Below are positions 45,372 through 56,775 of a DNA stretch of 64,000 nt, one piece after another (within the stretch, counting starts at the first letter, position 1; each line of letters opens with the position of its first letter). Both the position numbers and the translations under genes were made by a program. Location of the stretch: contig JAGYXB010000665.1 of assembly GCA_022495005.1 (NCBI GenBank), positions 1,612,001 to 1,676,000 on the forward strand. The letters are read 5' to 3'. The DNA is from Rhyacophila brunnea (taxonomy: Eukaryota; Arthropoda; Insecta; Trichoptera; Rhyacophilidae). The notes under the pieces were generated by a model. It was not told the DNA's origin and ran no database searches. It saw only the letters and a program-made list of their open reading frames with translations.

Positions 45372-46390
45372 CCACGTTTTTATTAGCTCGTATTCTTGTT
45401 TATCCAGTACAATTTTTTTTTGTCCAAGATTTGTATTGGACGATTGAAGATTTTTAACTAACTTCACGACTAGCTAGACATTTGAAACTTTTAGAATATA
45501 TCAGAACACGATTACAATGCATTCTTATAATACTTTTAGCCATCTTTAAGCAGAATTGAATTCATTTCCAGTTAATTCTATTTTGTATGGAAAGTTATTT
45601 CGGAAAAAAATCGTAAAAAGTAAAACACTATTATTGGTTGCTAAGGGGTCCTAGCAACTAAATTATTAATATATACGTGCGTTACTATGAAAATCAATAT
45701 GAAATGTCAAAATGACATTTCAGCACGGCCCCTGAAGCGGGCCCCCAGGCCAAGATCTATGACGGGCCCCCTACCTATCGCTAAGGTTTAAGGCAGTGTG
45801 ATTTTCTACAGTAGTATTCCCCAAGTGGTTTCCACGGAACCCCAGAGTTAAAGAGTGTTTCGTATATTTTTAGCGATTTTTAAATAAATCCAGTTGATTT
45901 GTTGAGTTGTCGGCATAATATTATGAAACACTGGTCGCGACCTCTTTCTATGGTACCTAACCAAGTAACATTCAACCCTTCGCCATATTGGATAAAAAGC
46001 CATTTTGTAAGTCAGGAAACACACTTAAATTAAGTAATTATCAAATAAAATTCTACGCGTGAATTATCATTTAATTATATCAATAATTATCATATCACAT
46101 CAAATTACATCTCACAACCACATATTTTTAAATGTTATTTTTTTTTCATTTAGGAAAATAGCACCACAGGCGACTTTTTACTATTAGAGAAAAATTATGG
46201 TGTGTTTTTTCACTTAACTGGTCGACCCACCACGCCGGGCCCCCTCTAAGCCCCCCAAGCTAGCGCCCTGTCAGCCAGACATTTCAGTATTCTATATTTA
46301 TTCAGTATTTCTATCAGTACAAAAAAAAGTATTTATTAATACATAGAATTGTCAAGCTTATATGATTCAACAGAAAATTTAAAAACGTGG
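45372..46390. mobile_element. TA-flanked MITE, copy interrupted by an insertion
   Basis: Ends CCACGTTTTTATTAGCTCG and TTTAAAAACGTGG form 11-bp or longer TIRs flanked by TA, as in Tc1/mariner-type elements. Sequence from CAAGATTTGTATTGGACGAT to CTAAGGGGTCCTAGCAACTA is nearly identical to 59837-60313. Here it is split by a GC-rich insert (45724-46277). Non-coding. Confidence 0.85.
45724..46277. mobile_element. GC-rich-ended element nested in the TA MITE
   Basis: Both sides show GACATTTCAG (45714-45723 and 46278-46287), a duplication of 8-10 bp. The terminal regions contain GGGCCCCCAGGC and, at the other end, GGGCCCCCTCTAAG with GCGCCCTGTCAGCC. Related ends occur at 46600-47015 and 62500-62590. 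The core is AT-rich and non-coding. It is probably hAT-like on the basis of duplication length. Confidence 0.65.
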
Positions 46391-46466
46391 TATTTAAAAA
46401 GTTCTTTTTATCTTGTAACTTTTATATTTATGTCTAGTATGTATTTCATTTCAATAGGCTTCGAGC

Positions 46467-47282
46467 CAGTGGCGCACCCAGGATTTAATATTGGGGGGGG
46501 GGGCAAGGAGGAGAATATAAATTAGTTCAATATACTCTTTTTCTTCTTCACAGCTTAATTTCTCGTTTATCGGTCTTTTGTCTATTGCACTCGGTGTACC
46601 TATACCATGGTCCCCACATCCTGATACGGGCCCTCAGGCTAGGATATTTGGCGGCCCCCCTACCTACCGCTAAGATTAAATGCAATGTGAAACACTGCAT
46701 TAACGTTTTTCAAATTGTATTTTAGTTCAAATTAAGGGTACTTATACAGTGAATTATTGACGATTTTTAATACATCTACTTTAATAATGGAGCTGTCGAG
46801 TATCGACACATAATAATCAAAATATATATTGCACAATTATATAAGTAATTGAAAATGTTCATGGCCATGAAGTGTAATAGCGCCGCAGGCGACTTTTTTA
46901 CTATCAAAGCTAATTTATGATGTGGGTTTATCTCACTTATCTGGTCAACCCGACACGCCGGGCCCCCCACAGCCCGGGCCCCCAGGCTAGAGCCCTGTCA
47001 GCCCTCCCCAGCCATGACCTACACCACTCCGGAATTCGGGTGGACACCGATAATTTTTTGACAGTTCCCTTAGGTATTGGGTTTCTAAAAAAACCTGACA
47101 TTAGTGTTTCGAAATTTTTGTGTTAGAAATTAAAATCTAAGAATTTTTCTAAAAAGGGTGCTGGAGAATTATTACAAATCATTTTTGTGCAGTGTTTTTA
47201 TTTGTCTAATCTATTGGCTTTCAATTTCAATGTTTTTGGGGGGGGCCAAGGCCCCTTGGCCCACCCCCTGGGTGCGCCACTG
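46467..47282. mobile_element. hAT element with exact 8-bp duplication, carrying a nested element
   Basis: Ends CAGTGGCGCACCCAGGATTT and, in reverse complement, CAGTGGCGCACCCAGGGGGT. The flanks CTTCGAGC at 46459-46466 and 47283-47290 are identical. Inward of each end are G or C runs of 9-10. About 46600-47015 is a further GC-rich-ended element of the type at 45724. No transposase remains. Confidence 0.88.
46600..47015. mobile_element. Second copy of the GC-rich-ended element
   Basis: Contains CGGGCCCTCAGGCTAGGAT near the left and CCCGGGCCCCCAGGCTAGAG CCCTGTCAGCC near the right. It shares GCGCCGCAGGCGACTTTTT and ACGCCGGGCCCCCC with 45724-46277. Ends are only approximate. It lies inside the hAT element 46467-47282. 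Confidence 0.55.
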
Positions 47283-47289
47283 CTTCGAG

Positions 47290-49320
47290 CATACTCTCTG
47301 ACTGAGTCCCCGAGTACAAAATGTACTGTCCAGTTTTATAACAAACTCCAGTAATAGCTAGAATTGCTAACCATCCCGGAGACCCGGTCCGGATTCCATT
47401 TTTTTCAGACACAGCTTTCAGACTGATTCCTCTCTATCTACATTCTACATTATACTTATTCTATGATCCCCGCTTGCAATCCTCTCCGAATTAAAATCCT
47501 GTTGAATCGTATTCAAGCAGTATCGTACTGATAGGGTTGAAATGCCTACATAATAATTATTATAATAACGATATCCAGTCAAGCTGTTGATTTTTACAAA
47601 ACGGTTAGTCAGACATATAAGTACCCCGTTTACACGTGCATGGATTTACTGTTGACAGTACTTACATATTATCGCGGCCGTAACAATAAAATGCACGTGT
47701 AAACATGTATTATGCTACAAGTTGCAAGATTGCATGCTAAATGCTAATGCATGCTATATTACATGCAAAAAAGATCGGAAGCTTCTGAATTTTCACGCGA
47801 CAGTTGGAATTCGTTCAATATCTGCGGTTGCGTAGTATAACGATATGGCGAACCTGACGAGGAAAAAAACGAAATACACCGCACAGACTCATTTTGAGGT
47901 TAACCGATTTTTACGACTGTTAAATTTAATAGTACCTATCATAAAATGACAACATCGCGCCTCGCTTACTCACTTGAAGAATGAGATTGGCGAGGTAGTC
48001 AGCACTTTAATGTACAGCACAGTGTTATTATCGCGATAGCTTAAAGTAGGTACACACTATTGCTGCAAGTAAATCTATACACGTGTACAGGCTCTATTAA
48101 TATCTATGCAATTGTGTATATTATTTATTATTATTTTATACCTATGTCACTAACTGAAACATTTTTATTTTGTTTACGAAGTATCTCCAAAACTTAGGTA
48201 TTTAAAACATTTTTTGTTCTGTCTTGTGAACAGTTCACCAGTTACGTGATGTTTTTTATAAAACTTACATTATAGGTATTCTGAATTATTTGCACTTTTT
48301 AAAATCACAATAATTAATTTACATCGTAGACTGTTATAAAAGTAATTTAACATACCTATTGTGTAGGTACGTGCACCAAAACAATTATTATTAATACAAG
48401 CAATCAATCACACTGTTGGTGTATGTACTTACATACAATGAATGAAATATTACCGTTCCATACAACAGAGATACTAACGTCGTACTCTGTAGTAAGTGCG
48501 TACATGTAAAATCACGAGATGCACAATCCTTGTGTATTTATTATACAAGAAACACATATTTTTTTGTTTACATACAGAGTATTTGAATTTAGATAACTTT
48601 AATTACATGTCTCGGTGGAATGGGCCTGATAGTACTATTTGTCGCTCCATTATTTCATTACAGTGTGGTCCGAAAACTTTGAGACGTGACCTCCTGGGAA
48701 TTCAAGAAGCTCCTGTTGTTTCACATCGCCATATACCTACATACAGTTTATTTTATACGTTATACCAACATACCTATAAAATCTATGCAACAATGACATT
48801 TTAAAATTTAGACACTAACAAAGTGAATAACACAATAACAAAACCAGGCACGGTTTTATAGCGAACTCCCAGTTACTTCAGAAGTCGCAATAATGATAGA
48901 TCAAAGTTGATTTGAAATGGCTAGCAAATATTCGAATAAACATTTAAAACGTCAGGCTCTTATGCAGAAGGTAGCAGTAGTAGAATCGAGAAAAATCGAG
49001 AACGACGTGTTTATAATATATATATTACAGAACTCATTAGCATTATGGAATATCCAGTACAAAGAATATTGTTAGATAAAAGTATCCGGTATTTTGTTGT
49101 TTTGCAATAATTTCTGTTTATTTTCTTAGAGTATATTGGAGTCTAATTTTTAAATAATTTTAAATAATAAATTTACTGATAAGACGGCAAGACAAATATA
49201 ATTTTGATTAGGTAAGTAATTTTGTTATATGTATAACCAAAATACTCCGTATAATATTGTGCATTCGGTAATGAAGATGTTATATAATTAGTTTTTCAGT
49301 AAACTACTTACACTGATAAG
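47290..49320. other. Largely unannotated; one short inverted repeat
   Basis: At 47624-47706, CGTTTACACGTGCAT and its complement ATGCACGTGTAAAC flank about 50 bp, a tiny MITE-like hairpin. An open frame at 48496-48804 (plus) has no domain. No gene supported. Confidence 0.35.
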
Positions 49321-49400
49321 CAGGGTTCGAAATGGACTGGACGTGAATTCCTCGAGACTTCCGCTTCGTCTTCTGGAAAAATTATTATAACAATCATGAA
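49321..49400. repeat. Left-end fragment of the CAGGGCTCGAAATGG hAT MITE
   Basis: CAGGGTTCGAAATGGACTGG at the start and CGCTTCGTCTTCTGGAAAAA further in match the left 90 bp of 43955 with deletions. The right half was not found. Confidence 0.6.
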
Positions 49401-49410
49401 CTACTGTTAT

Positions 49411-50084
49411 GCGTCAATTACATTGAGCTACTTTATGAGCTGCTTGTTGGCGAATTTACAATCTGCCTGTATAGTCGCCCAGTGTCATCATCGAACAAGC
49501 TAACAAGCAGATTGTAAACAATCTACCGAGAAAAGTTGAAAGCCGGTCAACTTTACACGCTACACGCCGGCGTGTGGGCCTACTGCGTCTGCGCATTAGA
49601 GCGTAGTAGCAACCTCCCGGTAAAAAAACAAACTATGTTCTGTCAAAATAGTCGCTGGCTTGTGGCTTCTCAGCGAATGGAAAGTTTTGTGTGTCATCAT
49701 CACGATCGCAGTACCGTAAACTATGGCAACTTTACCATATTTTTTGTAAAAATGTTAATATGTCAAAAACTGACGACATAAGTCGAATTTTTTTTATTTA
49801 CGAGTAAGGTGAGTTAGGGTAAGTGCGTCTATGGGGGAAGAGCATCTAGTTTAAATAACTTTTTACTGCAATGAATGTAATTACTGCCGTCGATAGGAAT
49901 ATATTACAAATACATAAATGTATGCCAACACCCAAAGATGGCATCATAATAACTAATAAACTGGCTTGTGGCTTCTCAGCGAATGGAAAGTGTTGTGTGC
50001 CATCATCACAATCGCAGTAGCTGAATCGCCCGCTTTTGAATTCACCAACAAACAGCTCGTAAAGTAGCTCAATGTAATTGACGC
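49411..50084. mobile_element. Inverted-repeat element, about 45-bp TIRs
   Basis: Left GCGTCAATTACATTGAGCTA then CTTTATGAGCTGCTTGTTGG is complementary to the right end. A direct repeat of about 60 bp (CTGGCTTGTGGCTTCTCAGC ... CATCATCACGATCGCAGTA) occurs at 49655 and 49961. An open frame at 49536-49781 has no domain. Flanking duplication unclear. Confidence 0.6.
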
Positions 50085-50089
50085 TTTAC

Positions 50090-50740
50090 CACCATATTTT
50101 GCCTTGGGGGTAGATGCCGTCTTTAGAGCCAAACACAGACTAACCGAAGAATTAGACGCCAGCCCAGCGTAGGAATCAATTCCCTCTCAGGATGCCTGAC
50201 CAGGATTATGACAGATTCTTCAAGCGCTACACTTAGAGATCAGCAGGAGGAACATGTGGGCGAGTGGTTAGAATGTCGGGTTGTTCGAGTCGAAAAGAAA
50301 CGCTTCTTATGTCAGTCTAGGGACCGACTGCGACCCTCCATAGAGAGGAGAGCTGTGGGAATGCGTCAATTGCGAATTCGAATGGCTTGACGTATTTCAC
50401 CCTACCCACTTCCACATCAAGATATCAAGGTGTGACGCTATCGAGGAGCCAGCCATAAGTACTGTGGATAACAAGATTTTGAATTGTAATAGAATAGAGA
50501 ATAAGATTAAAAATCATACCTACCTTACGTGTCGAAAAGAGAGGTCCGACACGATCGATATAACAAAGAGAGAGAGAAAGTGGGGGGAGATACTAGCTTT
50601 AATAAGATTGATATTATGCCATATTTTTTATTGATATATTTTATGTAAACTAAGTAAATGAGGCTGACGTCGGGGAGATAAACTGGGTATAAATCATCTG
50701 ATAAGCGAATCAGATGAATAATATTCTTTTTCTTTCTTTC
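50090..50740. other. Uncharacterised
   Basis: GGGCGAGTGGTTAGAATGTC followed by GGGTTGTTCGAGTCG near 50258-50292 is weakly similar to a tRNA head (A and B boxes) but does not fold. Repetitive origin is likely. No gene supported. Confidence 0.25.
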
Positions 50741-50744
50741 GACC

Positions 50745-50970
50745 ATGTCCGATCCTAATAGGATCATATGGGCCTCCACAGAGTAGAGGTTTGTATTAAC
50801 AGATTTTGTTTTTTTACGAGAAATGGATGTCAGCCACTTGCTCAACCTATTAGGTCCATACCCTGACAGACACAAATTGAAAAACAATATGTGTACTTGC
50901 CAGACCCAGGATTCGAACCTGGGACCCACAGCGTGATAGTCCAACGCTTAAGCCGCGCGGCCACCGTGGG
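50745..50970 (-). mobile_element. tRNA-derived SINE, copy B
   Basis: Minus-strand head CCCACGGTGGCCGCGCGGCT then TAAGCGTTGGACTATCACGC, with B box CAGGTTCGAATCCTGGGTC. The body CACATATTGTTTTTCAATTT, GGGTATGGACCTAATAGG and tail GATCCTATTAGGATCGGACA agree with copies at 5140 and 9971. The best preserved head of the three, with both Pol III promoter boxes recognisable. Confidence 0.8.
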
Positions 50971-50999
50971 TATGATATTACCATATAAGTATTTGTAAC

Positions 51000-52090
51000 G
51001 GCCAATGACATCGGGCCTTGTCAGCATTATTTCGACATATAACATGTAAGAATTAGCAAGACATTCTTCGATGGGGTTCGACTGCCTCGGACTAGGTCAT
51101 CGAAACGCTCGAAGTTGCAATAATGCAGAATCCAGCAGATTTCCCTATTGCAAACTATAATTATCAAAAATGACTCTTGCAATTTACCGAATATTCATGT
51201 ATATTCATGTAGCGAGTCATAGTTGATGAGTTAGTCGTAGTATTATTCTTAAACGCAGTCAGTTCAGTGGGTATTAATCTTAATCCGATCAGTAATCGTG
51301 TCAGTCAGATCTCAGTCTACGTATCGCTCCGCACAACATCTCATCCATCGAGCCTCGGACCTCGCGGACTGTTTACACTGCAATAGGAACTCAATCCATC
51401 ATTAATCAGAGCAACCATCAATCCGACTTCTCAATTCCTGGTCACCTTTCTTCAGCGGTCTCATCCCTTTACAACCAGACCTCCGGTTCAGGGCCATCGA
51501 TATAAATATGTAATCATATAAAATCAAATCGCGATTAGTTATTAAGAAATAATTGATTAGCACATTTAGTACGCGTTATCAGTAGCTATCGGTGTTATCT
51601 TATCTTATACACAACAATACATACAAGTAATATCATTCATTAGAAAAATTATTATCAGAAGATAATAAAATTAACGATAAGTAATCACTAATCAGTAATC
51701 ACGTAATCAGTAATCAGTAAAATCAGTAATCATGAAACGTGCTTAGCAACCACGCTATGAATAATTTCGATGAATGAAATGAAAATAAATCATTCGGGGA
51801 CAGCGATGATCAATACCATTCACAATAATTGCATGTAGGTACTCGTAAGTAGGTGCGTAAGATAATTCTGAGAATGTATTGTGAAAACTGCATGGATTTA
51901 AGAACCACTGCTAAATAATATGATAGTTTTTATCATATACCTACATAACAATGTGTTGTAAATATTTGTACGCAATACACATTTACTTTTATTAATAACT
52001 TGGAAAGATTATCAAATAACAAAGTTTTAAGCCAGGACGTCAAAACGGAATTCGAGACTTCGCTGTGTTTACTATGATCGATGTGGCCTT
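51000..52090. other. Uncharacterised, with a short tandem array
   Basis: Positions about 51060-51500 are noticeably less AT-rich than the surroundings and could be a retroelement terminal region or a 5' UTR exon; I could not decide. At 51680-51735 there is a degenerate AATCAGT tandem array. Confidence 0.3.
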
Positions 52091-53039
52091 TTAGTGCAGG
52101 ATCCCATGGACTTTTCGTATACATAATATGCGGAACGCATTCTGACAATTGGAATAGGTTCTAGGGGTCACAAAGATATATAATGTCGATGTTTCCAGGC
52201 GATATAAGTGGTCAATTTTGTTTTATTGAGGTTTTAATTTTTTTTCTTATAACCCACCAAAAATTGTTCTGATTTCTTCAATAAAACCAAGACCGAATCA
52301 GGGATTGATTGAAAATGCAATAATTGTACCATGCCATAGGCATGGGCGTAGAACGGTTCGTCCCATTTGAAAAAATAAAAATAGTGGATAGTGCAATGTG
52401 TTCAAAATTATCGATTCTTAGGATCCTCCTTGGCTTAAATTATTTTATTTAGAAGCATTTTTGTATAGAATCACCCAGATTGGTTTCTTTACTATATCTA
52501 TGCATATGACATTAGTTTTAGTAGTATGGTTAATCCAGAAACAGTGTAGGTTGCATATATAGGTAGGTGAATAAATGAAATAACGATAACCACTAACCAC
52601 ACTAAGTACACATTTATTAAAAAAAAAGAAACAAGTCAAGTGTTCAAACTACGTTAAGTATCATGATCACAGATTTTACAAACACTACTTACACATTTGC
52701 ACAATGATATACAATATGTCAAAGCCGATTTCTTATAACTATATGATAATGTACGGCAGAATTACATTTGCATGGTTTAACTAAATAATTTGGTAGAGGT
52801 TCATTCGTCATCTGTCTTGGATACAAATTATTTTCTCGTAACTCATAGCAAAGTTGTAGGAAATCAATCGGCTCAATAGTGGATCAGATGAGCTTTTCCA
52901 TAAATAAACTTGTGCTGAAGCCTTTAAACAGTGTAAATACAATGAATCATATGTGCATATCACTCTTGACAAATTTAAACTAAATCCAATATTTTGGGAA
53001 ATAAATTTATATCGAATTTCATCCGCTGTTGTTTTTTGT

Positions 53040-53261
53040 TTACATTATAAGTAATTGCAAACTTTTTCCAGGTCTTGAAACTGCTCTAGTCTCCAACAAT
53101 CCATTTCCGTAAGCTGAAAGTGCATCCTGAACAAAACTCATTGACGAGATGGTTAAAGCTTGTTTTTTTATACCTATGCGACTAGTGGTGTCGCAGCCGG
53201 TTAAAGAATGTAATGCTGGCAATATATTACAAATATTTTCGCGAAGAGATTCAGCTGCCAA
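53040..53261 (-). pseudogene. Transposon-type protein fragment (LTGCDTTS motif)
   Basis: Reads ESLRENICNILPALHSLTGC DTTSRIG. From memory, the block PALH(A/S)LTGCDTTS is typical of a family of uncharacterised repeat-derived metazoan proteins; I cannot name its superfamily. The frame upstream (to about 53650 on the minus strand) has several stops. It lies in the spacer of the foldback and continues towards the left arm. Confidence 0.55.
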
Positions 53262-53810
53262 ATGGCATCCTAAAACACGGGATTTCTTCTGAGATCCCTC
53301 AAACCATAATCCACGGCAACCAATCGTTGCAAGTTTATTCCAGAATTAAATGTCTAAGATTAAAACATCTGTATCGGGACTGTGATAATCTCCAAATTTT
53401 GCATTTTTACATCATGAAATATATGACAGAACATTCTAGTCTGCTTCTAAATTATTTTGATTTTAAATCAATGGCGTCAGTGAAAATTGTTCCCTGCAAT
53501 TTAAACCATTGTGTGGGGTCGTTAAGTCCACCACAAATGTACAGCTTACTTTCTTCGTTGATTTTTGCAAATGCGGGAGCATTTTTGCAAATAAATTTGA
53601 CAAGCTGTAATTTATCAATAAAGGGCTAACAAAAAAATCTTTGCAATTAATCCACCACATCCAAGGGACAATCTCCAAGGCTTACATACAACTATTTACA
53701 CTGTTTAAGGTTTAAAACTTCAGCACAAGTTTATTTATGGAAAAGCTCATCTGATCCACTATTGAGCCTATTGGTTTCTACAACTTGGCTATGAGTTACG
53801 AGAACATAAT

Positions 53811-54002
53811 TTGTATCCAGGACAAATGACGAATGAACCTCTACCAAATTATTTAGTTAAACCATGCAAATGTAATTCTAACTGCCGTACATTATCATGT
53901 AGTTATAAGAAATCGGCTTTGACATGTATATCATTGCGCAAATGGGTAAGTAGTGTTTGTAAAAACTGTGATCATGATACTTCAAGCAGCTTGAACACTT
54001 GA
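53811..54002 (+). pseudogene. C-terminal Cys-rich tail of the foldback's protein
   Basis: In frame from about 53738 it reads AYWFLQLGYELREHNLYPGQ, then LPNYLVKPCKCNSNCRTLSC and a C-rich end (CSYKKSALTC ... CKNC) to a TGA. This Cys pattern is the usual C-terminus of proteins that also carry the LTGCDTTS motif. The left arm holds the same region on the minus strand with more stops. Confidence 0.55.
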
Positions 54003-54628
54003 CTTGTTGTTTCTTTTTTTTTTTTTAAATAAAAGTGTACTTAGTGTGGTTAGTTCATTTATTCACCTACCTATATATGCAACCTACACTGTTTCTGGAT
54101 TAACCATAATACTAAAACTAATGCCATATGCATAGATATAGTAAAGAAACCAATCTGGGTGATTCTATACAAAAATGATACTAAGTAAAATAATTTAAGC
54201 CCTGGAGGATCCTACGAATCGATAATTTTGAACACATTGCACCACCGGCTATTTTTATTTTTTCAAATGGGACGAACCGCTCTACGACCATGCCAATGGC
54301 ATGGTACAATTATTGCATTTTCAATCAATCCCTGATTCGGTCTTGGTTTTATTGGAGAACTCAGAACAATTGTTGGTGGGTTATAAGAAAAAAAATTAAA
54401 ACCTCAATAAAAAAAAAATTGACCACTTATATCGCCTGGCAACATCGACATTATATATCTTTGTGACCCCTAGAACCTATCCCAATTGTCAGAATGCGTT
54501 CCGCATATTATGTATACGAAAAGTCTATGGGATTCTGCACTATTTAGAATATAATATGTGATCAACCCACAGCACCCAAGATCACCAACAGGGACCAACC
54601 TTAGGATGCGTAACCATGCCGTCTCTGA

Positions 54629-54866
54629 GGATTGGTTTCCCGAATAGACCAAATGTTCAGGAGACGAAAAAAAAAATTCATAATCCTATATTTAAATACA
54701 TGGAGATATTTAAATTGTTATTTTTACAGCATATGAATGATGTATTCATTACCATTATAAAGTAATTTAAAGAAAGGGATGGTTCTAGTCAAATTAGATA
54801 CAAAAAAAATTCTGCATTAAAAGGCCGATTTCGACAAAAACGGATATTCGGGAAACCAATCAATCC
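54629..54866. mobile_element. Small MITE-like inverted repeat
   Basis: GGATTGGTTTCCCGAATA at the left and its complement TATTCGGGAAACCAATCAAT at the right bound 238 bp without coding capacity. A third partial copy, TGGTTTCC, follows at 54892. The superfamily is not assigned. Confidence 0.55.
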
Positions 54867-55390
54867 TATAGCGACGATGCCTTGGTTTCCTGTTGCAGTT
54901 TGCCTTTCCTTATTAGTCGAGTCTATTTTTAGGCACTGGAAGCACAACTTGCGCCCTCTTCTATCTGCTCACTCTACACATACATACGCCTAGGGACCTA
55001 TGGATAAAAGTTAGTAGTAGGATTTGTTGGCAACGCTGGATAGCCCAAGGGTGTCTACCGCCTGGTGCCAGATAAACCCCCCCCCCCGTAAATTAAATCA
55101 AAGAAGAGTTGAAAAATATTTTATTATCATCAAAATACTCATAACAAAGAGTATGTACTTAATACTTTAGTTGTTAAATAATATACTTAACATTCTGAAT
55201 TACAATGCCAAGCGACTTGGAACGATCGATATGTATCGACAGAGCACGGAAGCCTAGATTTATAAAATAATCTTTAATGAAATTGATGAAAATTGCACAC
55301 TTTAATTAATTAATATTAAATTATTAAAAATCTTAAATTAATTAATTAATTAATCAAGTAGACCAAAATCGATTAGAGACCGACAACTTA

Positions 55391-55731
55391 GGCCCGTTTC
55401 AGACGGGACACCGGTGTCGCGCCCGATATAATATAGGAGGCCTCTGTATTCTAATAAATGGGCCTTTGTATTATGTTTATGTACGCCCCAGAGCTAATGA
55501 GTCAACGCATAATTTCGCGTTATAAATTAGAACATAAAACCAGCTGCAGTAATAAAAACAAGTGTATCGGCGGCTTGAGAATGTAGCGGCCGACGGAAAA
55601 GTGCACCGGGCACGCATTGACTCATTAGGTCTGGGGCGTTCATAAACATAATACAAAGACCTCTTTATTCGAATACAAAGGCCTCCTATATTATATCGAG
55701 CGCGACACCGGTGTCCCGTGTGAAACGGGCC
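55391..55731. mobile_element. PIF/Harbinger-like MITE
   Basis: Ends GGCCCGTTTCAGACGGGACA and, in reverse complement, GGCCCGTTTCACACGGGACA, each followed by CCGGTGTCGCG. The TIRs extend imperfectly for more than 100 bp (GATATAATATAGGAGGCCT). The flanks are TTA and CTA, consistent with a decayed 3-bp duplication as in PIF/Harbinger. Length 341 bp, non-coding. Confidence 0.75.
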
Positions 55732-55734
55732 CTA

Positions 55735-56225
55735 CTATAACGTGAGGTGCGGTGCGCTGGTTTGAAGAACTAATAAGTTAATAGGTAGTTCGTAATACAC
55801 CGCCAATAAACGCATGGAGACACTATTACTACTGACTACTGATGGAACATCATATTAGCATCAAAGGTAGCCAGCCAGGCTGAAGATACAACACATTCCG
55901 ACAGATAATTTTATTCAAATTCCAATTCAATTCAATCAGCCAAATCAACTCTTACACCTGGCTTTTTATCACAGCCAAACGTTACGTAGTCCCTGTAAAT
56001 ACATAAAAGATCAAAATAGTAATAACTGTGATTAATTATAATAAAACATTATAACAAACAATGGTATCTCAGATGGGAAGATTTAAGATTCGAAAAGAAT
56101 TTCCTATAAAAAATAAGTACATACAAATAATAACCACCTGATGTGGCTTAAATCAGTTATACACAAACCGGGGCCCGTGAGCCGCATGCGGCCCAAAATA
56201 ACAAGTACTTCATCACCAAATTCGT
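55735..56225. other. No recognised feature
   Basis: Non-coding sequence between two repeats. No RNA gene or inverted repeat seen. Confidence 0.25.
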
Positions 56226-56227
56226 GT

Positions 56228-56775
56228 TTTGAAGTTATAGTTACTTCTTTAGGCGCGTTTGGAAAATCAGATCAGAGTGTATTTTTGGCGTGTGACATGT
56301 AACACATAATTTATTTTTTCACACGAGAAAAACCGCACTCGATTGGATTCGAACCACCGCTTGTTCCTATATCAGCCAAACGCACTACGTTTACGCCACA
56401 GTATGATACTGCAATCGTGACGATCATACAGTATAATACTCGTATTATAGTTTAGAATTGTTCCGTTGATCGTTGCCTAGACAGCGAATTTATTATTGTC
56501 GGCCATTTGCAATTCCTTACGTAAACAAACTATTAAACGTCATAGGTGGTAGTTATTACTTTAAAAATAAAATTATATAATTTAGTAATATAAGTTAAAG
56601 TGTGTAGAAATAAACCAACGGCGTTCCAATAAGCGTGGGTGTGTAATTTAACAAAATAATTAAGAGCTATTCAAAGAATCTAGTTTACCTGTTTATCACA
56701 AGTTTTGTTTTTGTTACGCCAAAAAGTATAATTTCTAACCCGCGTACATAAGTACACACACCGATTTTTTTTACA
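56228..56775. repeat. Interspersed repeat with tRNA-like promoter, copy 2
   Basis: Same block order as 37729-38556 but shorter. The tRNA-like part at about 56341-56400 reads on the minus strand TGTGGCGTAAACGTAGTGCG ... GGTGGTTCGAATCCAATC, with recognisable A-box and B-box sequence. It ends with CCGCGTACATAAGTACACAC. Confidence 0.65.

Larger units (their letters stand above)
52092..54542. mobile_element. 2.45 kb foldback element with coding remnants
   Basis: The left end TAGTGCAGGATCCCATGGAC recurs in reverse complement at the right end. The arms match for about 850 bp each (52092-52940 and 53695-54542) at high similarity, around a spacer of about 750 bp. The 3' part of one protein gene is present in both arms in opposite orientation, and more upstream parts lie in the spacer on the minus strand. 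It looks like an inverted duplication of the 3' half of a single transposon. Confidence 0.85.

Noticed and set aside
50257..50330. tRNA-like A and B boxes
   Set aside because: No acceptor or anticodon stem pairing; similarity limited to short box-like words.
51060..51500. Solo LTR of a retrovirus-like element
   Set aside because: Composition is suggestive, but no TG...CA boundaries with matching target duplication and no primer-binding site could be seen.
51680..51735. CRISPR-like or satellite array (AATCAGT units)
   Set aside because: Short degenerate tandem repeat without spacers; an ordinary microsatellite.
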